Notes under the pieces: model-generated
Told to the model about the DNA's origin: nothing
Seen by the model: only the letters and a program-made list of their open reading frames with translations
The model's database searches: none
In this document: in pieces, positions 32,491 to 42,512 of the stretch
Numbering within the stretch: position 1 is the first letter of the stretch
Layout: every line of letters begins with the position of its first letter
Program-made: the position numbers and the translations under genes
Assembly: GCA_934436245.1 (NCBI GenBank)
Contig: CAKSAM010000021.1
Coordinates: forward strand, 1-44,254
DNA: 44,254 nucleotides
Direction: 5' to 3'
From: an uncultured Acetatifactor sp.
GTDB taxonomy: Bacteria; Bacillota; Clostridia; Lachnospirales; Lachnospiraceae

Positions 32491-33810
32491 CTAAATTTTG
32501 TGAAACGGCTCCATATATGCGGCTGCATCCTTTAACTCCTCTTCTATTGCAAGCAGCCTATTGTACTTCGCCACCCGGTCGCTGCGGCAGGGAGCTCCTG
32601 TTTTGATTTGTCCGGCATTCAGTGCCACTGCGATGTCAGCAATCGTTGTATCTTCTGTTTCTCCGGAGCGATGTGATATCACAGCTTTATATCCGTTCTT
32701 GTGTGCCATTTCCACAGCTTCAAATGCTTCCGTCAGAGTACCGATCTGGTTGACCTTCACCAGAATGGCATTTCCGCAATGTAACTTGATTCCGGCATCC
32801 AGTCTCTTCGTATTCGTTACGAATAAATCGTCCCCTACAAGCTGAATCCGTTCTCCCAGTCGTTTTGTCATCTCCTGCCATCCGTCCCAGTCATTCTCAT
32901 CCAGCCCGTCTTCAATAGAAATAATCGGATATTTTTCTACCAGCCTTTCATAATAAGCAATCATCTCGCCGGTATCTCTCAGCACTTCTTCCCCCTTCAG
33001 ACTGCTTTCCCCTGGAAAATGATACATTCCTGTTTTTTCATTATATAATTCACTGCTTGCAGCATCCATGGCTATTTTAATATCCTGCCCAGACACATAC
33101 CCGGAAGCTTCAATGGCTTCCACCAGAATATCCAACACACTCTCCGCATCCGGCAGATCCGGTGCAAAGCCGCCCTCATCCCCGACTCCCGTAGACAGAC
33201 CTTTCTTCTCTAATAATTTTTTCAGATTATGATAGATCTCCGCACAGATCCGTAACCCTTCCGAAAAAGTCTCTGCCTGCACGGGCATGATCATGAACTC
33301 CTGGAAATCCACGGTGTTCGCCGCATGCTTTCCGCCGTTTAAGATATTCATCATGGGAACCGGCAGAAGTCTGGGGGAAATACCACCGAAATACCGGTAC
33401 AGAGAAAGTCCCAGCGCCTCTGCGGCTGCCCTTGCCACCGCCATGGAAACCGCCAGCATGGCATTAGCCCCTAAATTACTCTTATTATCCGTGCCGTCTG
33501 TCTCCCGTAGAATCCGATCGATGCGGATCTGATCCAATGCGTTTTCTCCTAATAGAACGCTCGATATTTTTTCATCCACGTTTTTCACGGCATGCTGCAC
33601 TCCCAGACCAAAGTATCTTGTTTCTCCGTCCCGGAGTTCCACCGCCTCGAACTGACCGGTACTGGCTCCGGAAGGAACCGCCGCATTCCCTTGAAAGCAG
33701 CTGCCGCTCTCCCTGTCCTTCACAGTAACAACAGCTGACACCGTGGGATTTCCTCTTGAATCCAGAATCTCCCTTCCGTGTACTTCGACGATCTCCAGAT
33801 ATTTTTCCAT
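32491..33810 (-). CDS. eno: Enolase
   Basis: 439 residues. Converts 2-phosphoglycerate to phosphoenolpyruvate in glycolysis. Seen: [31 protein letters not shown], the metal-binding region [14 protein letters not shown], the catalytic-lysine area and the signature [14 protein letters not shown] at 33810 ([10 protein letters not shown]) follows AAGGAGG; the frame to 33831 would start before that site. The ribosome site is inside the 3' arm of a long hairpin that also ends the upstream gene, an unusual arrangement. A second, unlinked enolase elsewhere is possible but cannot be judged here. Confidence 0.96.
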   Translation of the reverse strand: MEKYLEIVEVHGREILDSRGNPTVSAVVTVKDRESGSCFQGNAAVPSGASTGQFEAVELRDGETRYFGLGVQHAVKNVDEKISSVLLGENALDQIRIDRILRETDGTDNKSNLGANAMLAVSMAVARAAAEALGLSLYRYFGGISPRLLPVPMMNILNGGKHAANTVDFQEFMIMPVQAETFSEGLRICAEIYHNLKKLLEKKGLSTGVGDEGGFAPDLPDAESVLDILVEAIEASGYVSGQDIKIAMDAASSELYNEKTGMYHFPGESSLKGEEVLRDTGEMIAYYERLVEKYPIISIEDGLDENDWDGWQEMTKRLGERIQLVGDDLFVTNTKRLDAGIKLHCGNAILVKVNQIGTLTEAFEAVEMAHKNGYKAVISHRSGETEDTTIADIAVALNAGQIKTGAPCRSDRVAKYNRLLAIEEELKDAAAYMEPFHKI

Positions 33811-33811
33811 A

Positions 33812-33879
33812 AAAAACCTCCTTACCGGCATACCTACTTTGCTTTTTCTGATGTAAGTATGTCCTGTAAGGAGGTTTTT
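33812..33879 (-). terminator. Terminator hairpin that overlaps the enolase ribosome site
   Basis: AAAAACCTCCTTAC (33812-33825) pairs perfectly with GTAAGGAGGTTTTT (33866-33879), extended by CATAC/GTATG (33829-33833 and 33857-33861). On the minus strand the 3' arm is the enolase Shine-Dalgarno AAGGAGG and the T-run ends at its ATG. The hairpin both ends the aldo/keto reductase transcript and can hide the enolase start. Confidence 0.75.
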
Positions 33880-33890
33880 ATTCGTATCTT

Positions 33891-34925
33891 CTAGTACTCT
33901 TTTCCGGCAAGGATCTCACAGTAATCCTTGTAGTTCTTTTCCAGTAATGTCGGGGTATCCAGTCCATAAGGACATTTGGATTTACATCTGCCACAATGCA
34001 GGCACTCTTCAATCTTACGCATCTTCGCCTGCATCTCTTCCGTCAGCTGTGCGGCCGAAGGGGCTCTTCTTATCATCAGGCTCATACGGGCGCAGTTGTT
34101 GATCTCGATTCCCACAGGGCAGGGCATACAGTAACCGCAGCCTCTGCAGAATTCTCCCTGCAGTTCTTCTCTGTCACGATCGATCACCGCCTGCAATTCC
34201 GGTGTCAGTGTGGGCGGATTATCGATATAGGATAAAAATTCATCCAGTTCACTCTCCCGCTGCACGCCCCAGATAGGAAGTACATTATCAAACTGTGCCA
34301 GATATGCATAAGCCGCTGCTGAATTATTGATCAGGCCGCCGGACAATGCTTTCATGGCGATAAATCCCATGCCTGCTTTCTTACATTCCTGTACCAGCTC
34401 CAGATCCTTGTCCGTCGCCAGATAACAGAAGGGGAACTGCAGGGTCTCATACAGTCCGCTTTCGATGGCTTCATGTGCCACATTCAGGCGGTGATTCGTG
34501 ATACCGATATGGCGGATCATGCCTTTGTCCTTCGCTTCCAACATAGCCTCATAGAGTCCTGTGCCATCACCCGGCTTCGGACAGAAGGCCGGATTGTGGA
34601 ACTGATAAATATCAATATAATCCGTCTTTAATTTTTCCAGAGAGGTGTGCAGATCCTTCCAGAAGCCTTCCGCCGTGGTGGCTCCGGTCTTGGTGGCAAT
34701 GTAGATTTTGTCCCGCATGCCCTCGAAAGCAGCGCCTACTTTTTCCTCACTGTCAGTATAATATCTGGCAGTGTCATAAAAAGTCACGCCTGCCGCATAG
34801 GCTTTACGAAGCAGTCCGATGGCAGCTTCTTTCGTGATACGCTGGATGGGCAGCGCTCCGAAAGAGTTTTTCTCCACGGTGATCCCGGTACTGCCCAGGG
34901 TCACCAGATTTTTCTTATGTTCCAT
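33891..34925 (-). CDS. Aldo/keto reductase with C-terminal 4Fe-4S domain
   Basis: 344 residues. N-terminal aldo/keto reductase barrel (1-250) with [16 protein letters not shown] (catalytic Asp/Tyr), YIATKTG (Lys) and YQFHNP (His). C-terminal part (about 265-335) carries two Cys clusters, [16 protein letters not shown] and [18 protein letters not shown], typical of ferredoxin-like 4Fe-4S binding. Such fusions are common in anaerobic Clostridia and are presumed redox enzymes; the substrate is unknown. Shares a hairpin terminator with enolase downstream. Confidence 0.9.
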   Translation of the reverse strand: MEHKKNLVTLGSTGITVEKNSFGALPIQRITKEAAIGLLRKAYAAGVTFYDTARYYTDSEEKVGAAFEGMRDKIYIATKTGATTAEGFWKDLHTSLEKLKTDYIDIYQFHNPAFCPKPGDGTGLYEAMLEAKDKGMIRHIGITNHRLNVAHEAIESGLYETLQFPFCYLATDKDLELVQECKKAGMGFIAMKALSGGLINNSAAAYAYLAQFDNVLPIWGVQRESELDEFLSYIDNPPTLTPELQAVIDRDREELQGEFCRGCGYCMPCPVGIEINNCARMSLMIRRAPSAAQLTEEMQAKMRKIEECLHCGRCKSKCPYGLDTPTLLEKNYKDYCEILAGKEY

Positions 34926-34980
34926 AGATTTCTTCCTCCTGCTGATAAGAAGATATGATATAAAGAGTCAGTTATAAAAT

Positions 34981-35008
34981 CCTCAGGCACCGTGCAAAGT
35001 GCCTGAGG
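34981..35008 (-). terminator. Terminator after gpmI
   Basis: CCTCAGGCAC (34981-34990) pairs perfectly with GTGCCTGAGG (34999-35008); TTTTAT follows on the minus strand. Confidence 0.85.
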
Positions 35009-35059
35009 AATCCGAATCGTATCTGTCGTTGTGGAATACGATGATTATTTGAAACTAAA

Positions 35060-36601
35060 TTATTTCTTAATTAACAGAGACTTACCTGTCATCTCTGCAG
35101 GCTGCTCCATACCCATCACATTGATCAGAGTAGGTACGATATCTGCCAGGCATCCGCCCTCTTTCAGAGTATATGCAGGATCATAATTTACCAGAATGAA
35201 CGGAACCGGATTGGTGGTATGTGCGGTATGAGGCTGACCGGTGGTGTAATCGATCATCTGCTCTGCGTTACCGTGGTCTGCACAGATGAACAGAACGCCA
35301 TCTACCTCCTTCACTGCCTGTACTGCCTTGCCTACACACTCATCTACGGTCTCGATAGCTTTGATAGCTGCGGAGATCACACCGGTATGACCTACCATAT
35401 CGGGGTTAGCAAAGTTGATCACGATCACATCATATTTTTCAGAACGGATCGCATCCAGCAGTTTTTCGCAAACCTGGGGAGCACTCATTTCAGGCTTCAG
35501 ATCATAGGTTGCTACATCCTTAGGGGAATTTACCAGAATACGGTCTTCTCCCTCGTTGGGCTGCTCTACACCGCCGTTAAAGAAGAAGGTAACGTGGGCA
35601 TACTTCTCGGTCTCTGCAATACGGGCCTGCTTCATGTCATGGGCTGCCAGCCACTCACCGAAGGTATTGGTGATAGCGATCTTGTGGAATGCTACTTCCT
35701 TGTTGGGGATGGTAGGATCGTAATCGGAGAAGCATACAAAGGTAATATCCCTTCTCACACGGTCAAATCCCTTGAAGTCATCATCACAGAAGGCTCTGGT
35801 GATCTCTCTTGCACGGTCGGGACGGAAGTTGAAGAAGATTACGGAATCCTTGTCCTGCACCAGTCCGACTGCCTTACCGTCTTCTACAACAACAGTAGGT
35901 TTTACAAACTCATCCGTCTCTTCTCTGTCATAAGACTCCTGGATACCACAGATACCGCAGGCAGCGGTCAGACCTTTGCCCTCGGTCATAGCGTCATAAG
36001 CCAATTTCACACGGTCATAGTTGTTATCACGATCCATTGCATAATAACGACCCATTACAGAAGCGATTCTGCCTACGCCGATTTTCTTCATTTCTTCATT
36101 CAGCTGTTCTGCATAGCTTTTACCGCTTGCAGGAGGGGTATCACGACCATCCAGGAAGCAATGAACATATACTTTCTCCAGCCCCTGCTGCTTAGCAAGT
36201 TCCAGCAGACCGTACAGATGGGTGATGTGGCTGTGTACACCACCGTCGGATAACAGTCCCATCAGATGCAGGGCACTGTTATTCTTCTTACAATTATCAA
36301 TGGCTTTTAACAGGGCTTCATTCTTAAAGAAGTCTCCATCCTGAATCTCCTTGGTGATACGGGTCAGTTCCTGATATACAATACGTCCGGCACCCATATT
36401 CATATGACCTACTTCAGAATTACCCATCTGGCCTTCAGGAAGACCTACTGCCATACCGCTGGCATTGCCATGTACAAAAGGATACTCCTTCATCAGGGAA
36501 TCCATGACAGGAGTGTTGGCCTGTGCCACGGCATTACCCTCTACCTTATCGTTTAATCCATAACCATCCAGGATCATTAATACAACCGGTTTCTTTCTCA
36601 T
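35060..36601 (-). CDS. gpmI: 2,3-bisphosphoglycerate-independent phosphoglycerate mutase
   Basis: 513 residues. Interconverts 3- and 2-phosphoglycerate. Metal-binding Asp12 (LMILDGYG) and nucleophile Ser62 (QMGNSEVGHMNMG) are in the alkaline-phosphatase-like fold; HGNAEQMID and HTTNPVPFI are further signatures. ATG at 36601 has GGAGG 8 nt upstream; the frame extends to 36664 with unrelated residues. It is separated from eno by the reductase gene. Confidence 0.96.
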   Translation of the reverse strand: MRKKPVVLMILDGYGLNDKVEGNAVAQANTPVMDSLMKEYPFVHGNASGMAVGLPEGQMGNSEVGHMNMGAGRIVYQELTRITKEIQDGDFFKNEALLKAIDNCKKNNSALHLMGLLSDGGVHSHITHLYGLLELAKQQGLEKVYVHCFLDGRDTPPASGKSYAEQLNEEMKKIGVGRIASVMGRYYAMDRDNNYDRVKLAYDAMTEGKGLTAACGICGIQESYDREETDEFVKPTVVVEDGKAVGLVQDKDSVIFFNFRPDRAREITRAFCDDDFKGFDRVRRDITFVCFSDYDPTIPNKEVAFHKIAITNTFGEWLAAHDMKQARIAETEKYAHVTFFFNGGVEQPNEGEDRILVNSPKDVATYDLKPEMSAPQVCEKLLDAIRSEKYDVIVINFANPDMVGHTGVISAAIKAIETVDECVGKAVQAVKEVDGVLFICADHGNAEQMIDYTTGQPHTAHTTNPVPFILVNYDPAYTLKEGGCLADIVPTLINVMGMEQPAEMTGKSLLIKK

Positions 36602-36799
36602 CGATCGTTCCTCCATTTTCTTACTCATTATCACTACATGTACGGTTCCGCTGCATCCGGTCACTGACCATTCTGCCTGCCAGATCCGTTATAAAGGCAT
36701 ATATTACGTCCACCGAGATTATACACTGAAAATGTAACATGCGCAATAGGAACCACAGATTTCTTATTGAAGATAAAATTTTAATAAGTCCTCTGATAT

Positions 36800-36830
36800 G
36801 CTTGTATTTTGACAGTATTTGCGCTACAAT
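36800..36830 (+). promoter_or_regulatory. Weak promoter of the CDF transporter
   Basis: TTGTAT-N17-TACAAT can be read in this interval, upstream of the transporter ribosome site. The -35 matches poorly, and a TTGACA nearby is wrongly spaced. Confidence 0.3.
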
Positions 36831-36868
36831 ATCCCTCAAACTCTTATTTTGGGAAAAGGGGTTATCTT

Positions 36869-38038
36869 ATGGTTACATTATTAGCAAAATTATTTATTAA
36901 AAATCATGAAAATGTGAAAGATTCCGGTGTTCGCCAGGCATACGGAATCCTTTGCGGCGTTGTCGGAATCTTTTTCAACCTTGTTCTATTCATCACCAAA
37001 GCCCTGGCCGGCTTTTTCAGTCACTCCATTGCCATCACGGCGGATGCTTTCAATAACCTGTCAGATGCCGCATCCTCCATTATTACTCTGGTAGGTTTCA
37101 GGATGGCTGGTCAAAAGCCTGACTCCGGTCACCCCTTTGGGCATGGACGGATCGAATATATTTCCGGTCTGCTTGTATCCATCTTAATCGTCCTCATGGG
37201 ATTTGAACTGGTAAAAAGTTCTGCAGGTAAAATCTTCCATCCGGAAGCTCCGGATTTTTCTCCGGTTATTTTAGGGATTTTAATATTCTCTATTCTGGTA
37301 AAATGCTACATGGCATTCTATAATCGCAGCATTGGCAGCCGAATCAGTTCCGTGGCCATGAAGGCAACCGCCATCGACAGCTTAAGTGACGTAGCAGCCA
37401 CCACCGTTGTTCTTATCAGTACGATCATCACCTATACCTCCGGTATTATTATTGATGGTTACTGTGGTATACTGGTCGGTCTGTTTATCCTGTACTCCGG
37501 CTTTATGGCTGCCAAAGATACCATCAGTCCCCTGCTTGGTCAACCCCCTGAACCCGAACTGGTACAACAGATCAACGATATCGTATTGTCGTATAACGAT
37601 GTTATTGGCATTCATGATCTGATCGTACATAATTACGGTCCCGGCAGAACACTGATTTCCCTTCATGCTGAGGTCCCGGCTGATGGTAATATTCTGACAC
37701 TGCACGATACTATTGACACAATTGAACATGAATTACATGATAAATTAAACTGCAACGCTGTGATTCATATGGATCCCGTCAGCACGAACGATCCTGAAAC
37801 CCTGTCTCTGAAAACAGAAGTTAACGGATATCTGGATCAGATTGATCCCAGACTCAGCATGCACGATTTCCGTGTTGTCAAAGGTCCGACCCACACCAAC
37901 GTCATTTTTGATATTGTGGTTCCTTATGACTATCCCGTCTCCGATCAGGAAGTCACTGATTCCGTTACAGAACGGATTCAGATGAATCATCCTGATTTCT
38001 ACACTGTCATTGATGTGGATAAAGCCGTGGTTCAGTAA
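36869..38038 (+). CDS. Cation diffusion facilitator (CDF) family transporter
   Basis: 389 residues; the clear plus-strand protein gene. Exports divalent metals such as zinc, manganese or iron in exchange for protons. About six helices with the metal-site motifs TADAFNNLSDA (Asp59, Asp66) and KATAIDSLSDVAAT, GHPFGHGRIEY, and a C-terminal cytoplasmic domain (about 215-300) plus a second regulatory-like repeat to the end. Metal specificity cannot be read. ATG at 36869 follows AAGGGG 8 nt away. Convergent with the TPM gene, leaving about 32 bp. Confidence 0.9.
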   Translation: MVTLLAKLFIKNHENVKDSGVRQAYGILCGVVGIFFNLVLFITKALAGFFSHSIAITADAFNNLSDAASSIITLVGFRMAGQKPDSGHPFGHGRIEYISGLLVSILIVLMGFELVKSSAGKIFHPEAPDFSPVILGILIFSILVKCYMAFYNRSIGSRISSVAMKATAIDSLSDVAATTVVLISTIITYTSGIIIDGYCGILVGLFILYSGFMAAKDTISPLLGQPPEPELVQQINDIVLSYNDVIGIHDLIVHNYGPGRTLISLHAEVPADGNILTLHDTIDTIEHELHDKLNCNAVIHMDPVSTNDPETLSLKTEVNGYLDQIDPRLSMHDFRVVKGPTHTNVIFDIVVPYDYPVSDQEVTDSVTERIQMNHPDFYTVIDVDKAVVQ

Positions 38039-38070
38039 ATAGGATGCCAGCTACAGCGTTATTCACTTCA

Positions 38071-39000
38071 TTATCTTCTATGTCCACCGCCGCCATGGCT
38101 GACGCCGCTGCTACTGCGGTGGCTTCCGCCATGTCCGCCATTATGATGACTTCCGCCACTGCTTCCGCTACTGGTCTCAATTCTACGGGTAACCACATTC
38201 TTACGCAGATACTGATCTCTGGTGTCATTGATTTTCGGTTTCTTACCATCGACATACTGGTTCACCGTAGTAGTATCTTTTGCCTTGACCTGTCTCAAAT
38301 TTACCAAAGCATAAATTAATGCCGTGATCAGACCTACCATGACCCACGGAAATACTGTCATTGGAAATGCTTCCTGACTTTCCTCCATTGTTCTGGTCAC
38401 GTAATTCACGCATGCCATATATGCCTTGTATGGGCTTTCATCTATGTGGTCATCTACGGCATACAATGCCTGATCTATCTCATAATCTCCAAAGTAATCA
38501 TATACATTTCCACAGGTAGACAGCCAGCTGCCCTTCTGTCCTTCATACGAATTATCCAGCAGGAGGGCTCCGTTACCATGCACTTTATTGTAGCCAAAAT
38601 TACTATAATCATAAAAATTATCAGCCAGATCACGCATAGCCGTGTTCCAATCAGTGCTGCCAACCTCTTTTGCATGAAATACCTCCGGCAGACCGGAATC
38701 CTGCAGATCATATTCTACGGATTCTGAGATTGTAACGATCACAATATCTGCCTGGATCTTATCCTCACACTCTGCAATATATTCCCGCAGGCTCTGTTCC
38801 TCTTCATCTGTCAGCATATCCGCATAATCAAACACTCGCTCCGTGGGATCCTGACTGTTACTGCGGACGGTCTTTGGTGTAAGAAAATGAACGACTGCCG
38901 CACCAATGGTGATCACTGCCAGTACTCCGGCAATAATGAACCATACTTTAAAATATTTGAAGTACTGTCTCCGTGCTTCTCTCTTAATATCTTTTTCCAT
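38071..39000 (-). CDS. TPM domain membrane protein
   Basis: 309 residues. One N-terminal helix (about 19-40), then an extracytoplasmic TPM domain (about 55-205) starting VFDYADMLTDEEEQSL and containing IVIVTISE and LLLDNSYEGQKG, a second helix (about 215-235), and a Gly/His/Ser-rich C-terminus (HHNGGHGGSHRSSS). TPM proteins act in photosystem assembly in plants and as membrane proteins of unclear role in bacteria. The His-rich tail might bind metal (speculation). Good ribosome site AAGGATAACGG. Operon with the zinc-ribbon protein upstream. Confidence 0.8.
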   Translation of the reverse strand: MEKDIKREARRQYFKYFKVWFIIAGVLAVITIGAAVVHFLTPKTVRSNSQDPTERVFDYADMLTDEEEQSLREYIAECEDKIQADIVIVTISESVEYDLQDSGLPEVFHAKEVGSTDWNTAMRDLADNFYDYSNFGYNKVHGNGALLLDNSYEGQKGSWLSTCGNVYDYFGDYEIDQALYAVDDHIDESPYKAYMACVNYVTRTMEESQEAFPMTVFPWVMVGLITALIYALVNLRQVKAKDTTTVNQYVDGKKPKINDTRDQYLRKNVVTRRIETSSGSSGGSHHNGGHGGSHRSSSGVSHGGGGHRR

Positions 39001-39026
39001 GATCCGTTATCCTTCCCTCATAATCT

Positions 39027-40121
39027 CTACAGCAGACTGACGATCGCATTCAGCATACAGAGAATCGCTGTCAGTGTCACTCCCAATGTTCCCGCATAAG
39101 CCCAAACCTTTGCCTTGGAGATTGGTGCGATACCTACCAGCTTACCGGTCTGTCCATTTACATAGAAGGGATATTCTTTTCCTTTATAGGTATAATCATA
39201 TTTCCATACCGGCAGCAGACCGTATTGTACGGAGCTGTCCGTTACGCTGATATTTTCTCCCAGTTTGCGGACACTAGCGTATCCAGAATAGCTGTCATGC
39301 AGCATCTTCCGGGCATCCTCCTGCATCTTGGCTTTGGCACGGCTCTCCACCAGATCGGAAGTCATATTGTAGCGTTCACTATGAAATCCGGACAGATATT
39401 CCGGCTTAAACTCCTGCAGTTCCTTGTAGTCAAAGGGCTCCATGAGATCCATGACATCATCCGGCATTCCCACAGAAGCATCCACCGGGATCTTGTCAAA
39501 ATCAATGTCCATATCCCGGACAATATCATAATAAGAAGTCTCTGTATATTGAGTATTGCCGGTAGTCCAGCTGCGTACCTTGGTACCCTCTCCATGGAAT
39601 GTACAGTTGGTATCATAATCATAAAACCAGAACGGTACATAATCACCATGTATTCCATTTAATCTCACTTCCGACAGAAAATCCGTCGGTGCAAAAATGC
39701 ATTTTGCAAATTTATCGCGGATCAGCTTTTTACAGCCTTCCTTTCCCATGCGGAACGGAATCAGCATATGCGGTGTGTAGGAGCCGGAAATCTGTTCATC
39801 CACGATCACATAGTTGTCACAATAAGGACACTGGGTAGCGGAGGTGCTGGCCGTCATGGGAATCTCGCCACCACAGTTAGGACATACCTTTGTCACCTTT
39901 TTCTGAGCAGCACCCTCTGCTGCTGCCATTCTGCTGACCGGCTGTCCGGCTCCCGCTGTCTGAGCCGTTCCCTCTGCAGTGCCGTTTTCTTCACTGCTTG
40001 TTTCGATCACACCGTCCTCGCGTTCTTCACTTTCCTCACTCTCACAGAAAGGACAGAACATCTTCTTTCTCTCCGGGCTGTAAACCACATTACCGCCGCA
40101 GTTTTTACATCTAAAGATCAT
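39027..40121 (-). CDS. Zinc-ribbon membrane protein of unknown function
   Basis: 364 residues. Two treble-clef-like zinc ribbons: CKNCGG...CPFC near the N-terminus and CPNCGGEI...CPYCDNY after a Thr/Ala/Glu linker. The middle part (about 130-325) is a beta-rich domain with HMLIPFRMGKEGCKKLI and conserved Tyr/Trp. One C-terminal helix (about 338-362) anchors it. Proteins of this layout are sometimes misnamed PriA-like; the sequence has no helicase motifs. Paired with the TPM gene, 26 bp apart. Confidence 0.75.
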   Translation of the reverse strand: MIFRCKNCGGNVVYSPERKKMFCPFCESEESEEREDGVIETSSEENGTAEGTAQTAGAGQPVSRMAAAEGAAQKKVTKVCPNCGGEIPMTASTSATQCPYCDNYVIVDEQISGSYTPHMLIPFRMGKEGCKKLIRDKFAKCIFAPTDFLSEVRLNGIHGDYVPFWFYDYDTNCTFHGEGTKVRSWTTGNTQYTETSYYDIVRDMDIDFDKIPVDASVGMPDDVMDLMEPFDYKELQEFKPEYLSGFHSERYNMTSDLVESRAKAKMQEDARKMLHDSYSGYASVRKLGENISVTDSSVQYGLLPVWKYDYTYKGKEYPFYVNGQTGKLVGIAPISKAKVWAYAGTLGVTLTAILCMLNAIVSLL

Positions 40122-40254
40122 TTTACCCCTCGCCTTCTGCCTTTTTCGACATTTTTCTTTGTAGAACCTTTTTTATCTTACCATAGATTCCATCGTATTT
40201 CCATATCATAAAATGCACGTAATCTTTTCTTATCGTCCGCTTGCCATGATTGTC

Positions 40255-40791
40255 TCATGCTTTCATCAGGTCTGCATAATCCTCCGGCAGGAACCGGTGA
40301 TAGATCACATGACACCCTTCGTCCCGAAAGCAATAACAGTAGGGATCTCCCATTTCCTCCGGGAAACGGAGCATGACATCAAAGTCCCCACCCTGCATCT
40401 CTTCCACATAAATATTCTCACTGTACCGCAAAAATAACTGCCGGATATCTTCTATCTTACAATCGTGCCGTTCCAACAGCCGGATCAATTCATAGATAAA
40501 TCCACTCTCTGCAAACTGCTCATGGACATAAACACTGCCTTCCTCTGGAATACAGAGGCAGAAGCGGTCGCCCTTATGGCTCACAGCCAGCTTTCCAAGC
40601 TTCTGTGTCATGCTCTCCGGCTGTCCGAAAAGCGTTACTTCCATCTGCTCTGCCGTATCCTGCGTACCCAGCAAGTGATTCAGTGTGGATAACGGATAAT
40701 ACAGGCGGAGCTTCTCTCTGCGGAATCCTAATTTGGCCTGTTCCTCCTGGATCACATCCATGAGGTTTTTCTCCAATTTTTCAAATGTCAT
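40255..40791 (-). CDS. DUF3877-like protein
   Basis: 178 residues from MTFEKLEKNLMDVIQEEQAK, preferred over ATG at 40815 because AGGA precedes it by 8 nt. Acidic, soluble, no membrane segment. Contains YPLSTLNHLLG, CLCIPEEGSVYVHEQ and the C-terminal VIYHRFLPEDYADLMK, the pattern of Clostridial DUF3877 proteins. Function unknown. Confidence 0.7.
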   Translation of the reverse strand: MTFEKLEKNLMDVIQEEQAKLGFRREKLRLYYPLSTLNHLLGTQDTAEQMEVTLFGQPESMTQKLGKLAVSHKGDRFCLCIPEEGSVYVHEQFAESGFIYELIRLLERHDCKIEDIRQLFLRYSENIYVEEMQGGDFDVMLRFPEEMGDPYCYCFRDEGCHVIYHRFLPEDYADLMKA

Positions 40792-40881
40792 TTTCTTTTT
40801 CCTATCATTTTCCATAATCTGTCAAAAATAAAAAAACTATGCAGCGGAGTTTTCTCTGTGAACAGACATTGCCGTTCCGTT

Positions 40882-42183
40882 TTAATTTAGAAATTTGTCC
40901 AGTTCCGTCTCTACGATCTGCTTTTTCTTCACCCTCGGAGCCCGGAGTACTCTGCCCTGTGCGATGACCATATCCACATTACGAAGCGCCCTCAGATCCT
41001 CCAGTGGATTCCTATCCACCACGATCATATCTGCGCATTTGCCGGGTTCCAGTGTGCCTGTAATGTCGCCGATACCTGCCATCTCCGCTCCGCGGCAGGT
41101 TGCGGTATACAGTGCAAAGGTGTTGGATACGCCCACATATTTGTGGAAATAGTACAATTCTCTCCAGAAATCGTACTGTGTGATCCAGGGGCATCCCACG
41201 TCATTGCCCAGTACTACCGGAATATCATTGGCAATGGCGGCTTTTGCACAGTCGATAATACCTTCAAATACCACATTACCGTTGAATTGCTCCACTTCAG
41301 AAGCATTGGTAATGGAGCGGTCAAACAGTGCATAGGGAAGTGCTGGAGAAAGCGTAGTACATAAAAATGCATTATGCTCTTTAAAAAGTGCAATCATTTC
41401 CTCATCAGTTTTTGCACCATGCTCAATGGAATCCACGCCGTTTTTCAAGGCTACCTTTACCCCCTCCGGAGATTCCACATGTGCTGCCACCTTATATCCA
41501 AAAGCATGGGCTTTATCACAAACTGCCTTTACCATTTCGGGCGTCATCTTCAATTCTCCGGGCACACCCTTTTCCTTCGCATCCAGCACACCACCGGTGA
41601 TCATAAGTTTCACCAGATCCACCTTCTGTGCCCTGGACACCTCCAGATGCTGCAGGGCTTCTTCAATGCTGCCGGCAGCAATAGCTACAGAGCCCGCCAT
41701 ATGTCCTCCAGGCACAGAGATTCCCTCATTGGCCGCCAAGATTCTGGGACCGGTTTTTTTGCCTGCGGCAATATCCTCCCGTAATCTGGTGTCAAAGTCT
41801 CCCAATCCACCTACAGTACGGATCGTAGTCACGCCGCTGTACAGTTCATCCTTTGCAAAGCCACAGACCATGTTGTAGGCAATCGCTTTTGTCAGACCGT
41901 TACTCATGATCTTTTTAACCAGTGCTTCGTTGTCACGCTGCTTCTTCTGGGGCTTTCCATTGCCTGCCAGATGGACATGCATATTGATCAGACCGGGCAG
42001 GATATATTTTCCCTGTAGATCAATCTCCTCGTAACCGTCCTCTGTCTGAGTCCTCTTTGCAGCTTCTCCGGCAGGCAGGATCTCCGTGATCTTTCCATTC
42101 TCCACCAGAATGACCTGCCCTTCCTGCACCTGCATATCTTTTGTACCGTTTAGGATTTTCCCATTTGTAAATACATATTTCAT
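40882..42183 (-). CDS. Amidohydrolase (imidazolonepropionase/prolidase-like)
   Basis: 433 residues. Metal-dependent hydrolase with a TIM barrel. Metal ligands: INMHVHLAGNG (HxH), DLVKLMITGG (Lys likely carboxylated), KVAAHVESPEG (His), DSIEHGAK (His) and LGNDVGCP (Asp). The N- and C-terminal strands form the usual beta-sandwich (GKCADMIVVDRNPLEDL). Substrate unknown; family members act on dipeptides, hydantoins or imidazolone. AAGGAA precedes the ATG. It is transcribed alone or with the DUF3877 gene. Confidence 0.88.
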   Translation of the reverse strand: MKYVFTNGKILNGTKDMQVQEGQVILVENGKITEILPAGEAAKRTQTEDGYEEIDLQGKYILPGLINMHVHLAGNGKPQKKQRDNEALVKKIMSNGLTKAIAYNMVCGFAKDELYSGVTTIRTVGGLGDFDTRLREDIAAGKKTGPRILAANEGISVPGGHMAGSVAIAAGSIEEALQHLEVSRAQKVDLVKLMITGGVLDAKEKGVPGELKMTPEMVKAVCDKAHAFGYKVAAHVESPEGVKVALKNGVDSIEHGAKTDEEMIALFKEHNAFLCTTLSPALPYALFDRSITNASEVEQFNGNVVFEGIIDCAKAAIANDIPVVLGNDVGCPWITQYDFWRELYYFHKYVGVSNTFALYTATCRGAEMAGIGDITGTLEPGKCADMIVVDRNPLEDLRALRNVDMVIAQGRVLRAPRVKKKQIVETELDKFLN

Positions 42184-42427
42184 ATAATGTTCCTTGCCTT
42201 TCCATGTGTCTCAGACCTTCAAAGCCTAAAACAGAAATCATAGTCTTATTCCGCAGTCAAAAACGAGTTATGATATTATATAAAATTATACCTTATAAAT
42301 ACCCGGCTGACCACATTCATTTTGATCCCTCTGTCGTAATTTACGTGAGAAAATGACATGACCTGCCATCACAAGTGATAGTTGAGTGATAGTAAAACGT
42401 GATACTTATCAGATAATAACGCATAAC
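42184..42427. other. Intergenic stretch upstream of the amidohydrolase
   Basis: No gene seen. It contains two TATAAT-like words (near 42270-42295 on the minus strand) that could serve the amidohydrolase, a short hairpin ATCAC/GTGAT (42369-42380), and three GTGATA words at 11-12 bp spacing (about 42376-42402). Confidence 0.45.
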
Positions 42428-42471
42428 AAAAGAGGATTCCATTGTTGGCTTTCAACAAAGAATCCTCTTTT
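42428..42471 (-). terminator. Terminator after tpiA
   Basis: AAAAGAGGATTC (42428-42439) pairs with GAATCCTCTTTT (42460-42471), continued by TTGTTG/CAACAA in the upper stem. T-runs on both strands. Confidence 0.9.
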
Positions 42472-42512
42472 TTCAAGGGTTTTGAGCCCTTATTTTTTGT
42501 GCAATTGTTCTA

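Noticed and set aside
35219..36253. Plus-strand open frame of 344 codons
   Set aside because: Antisense to gpmI, which has all catalytic residues.
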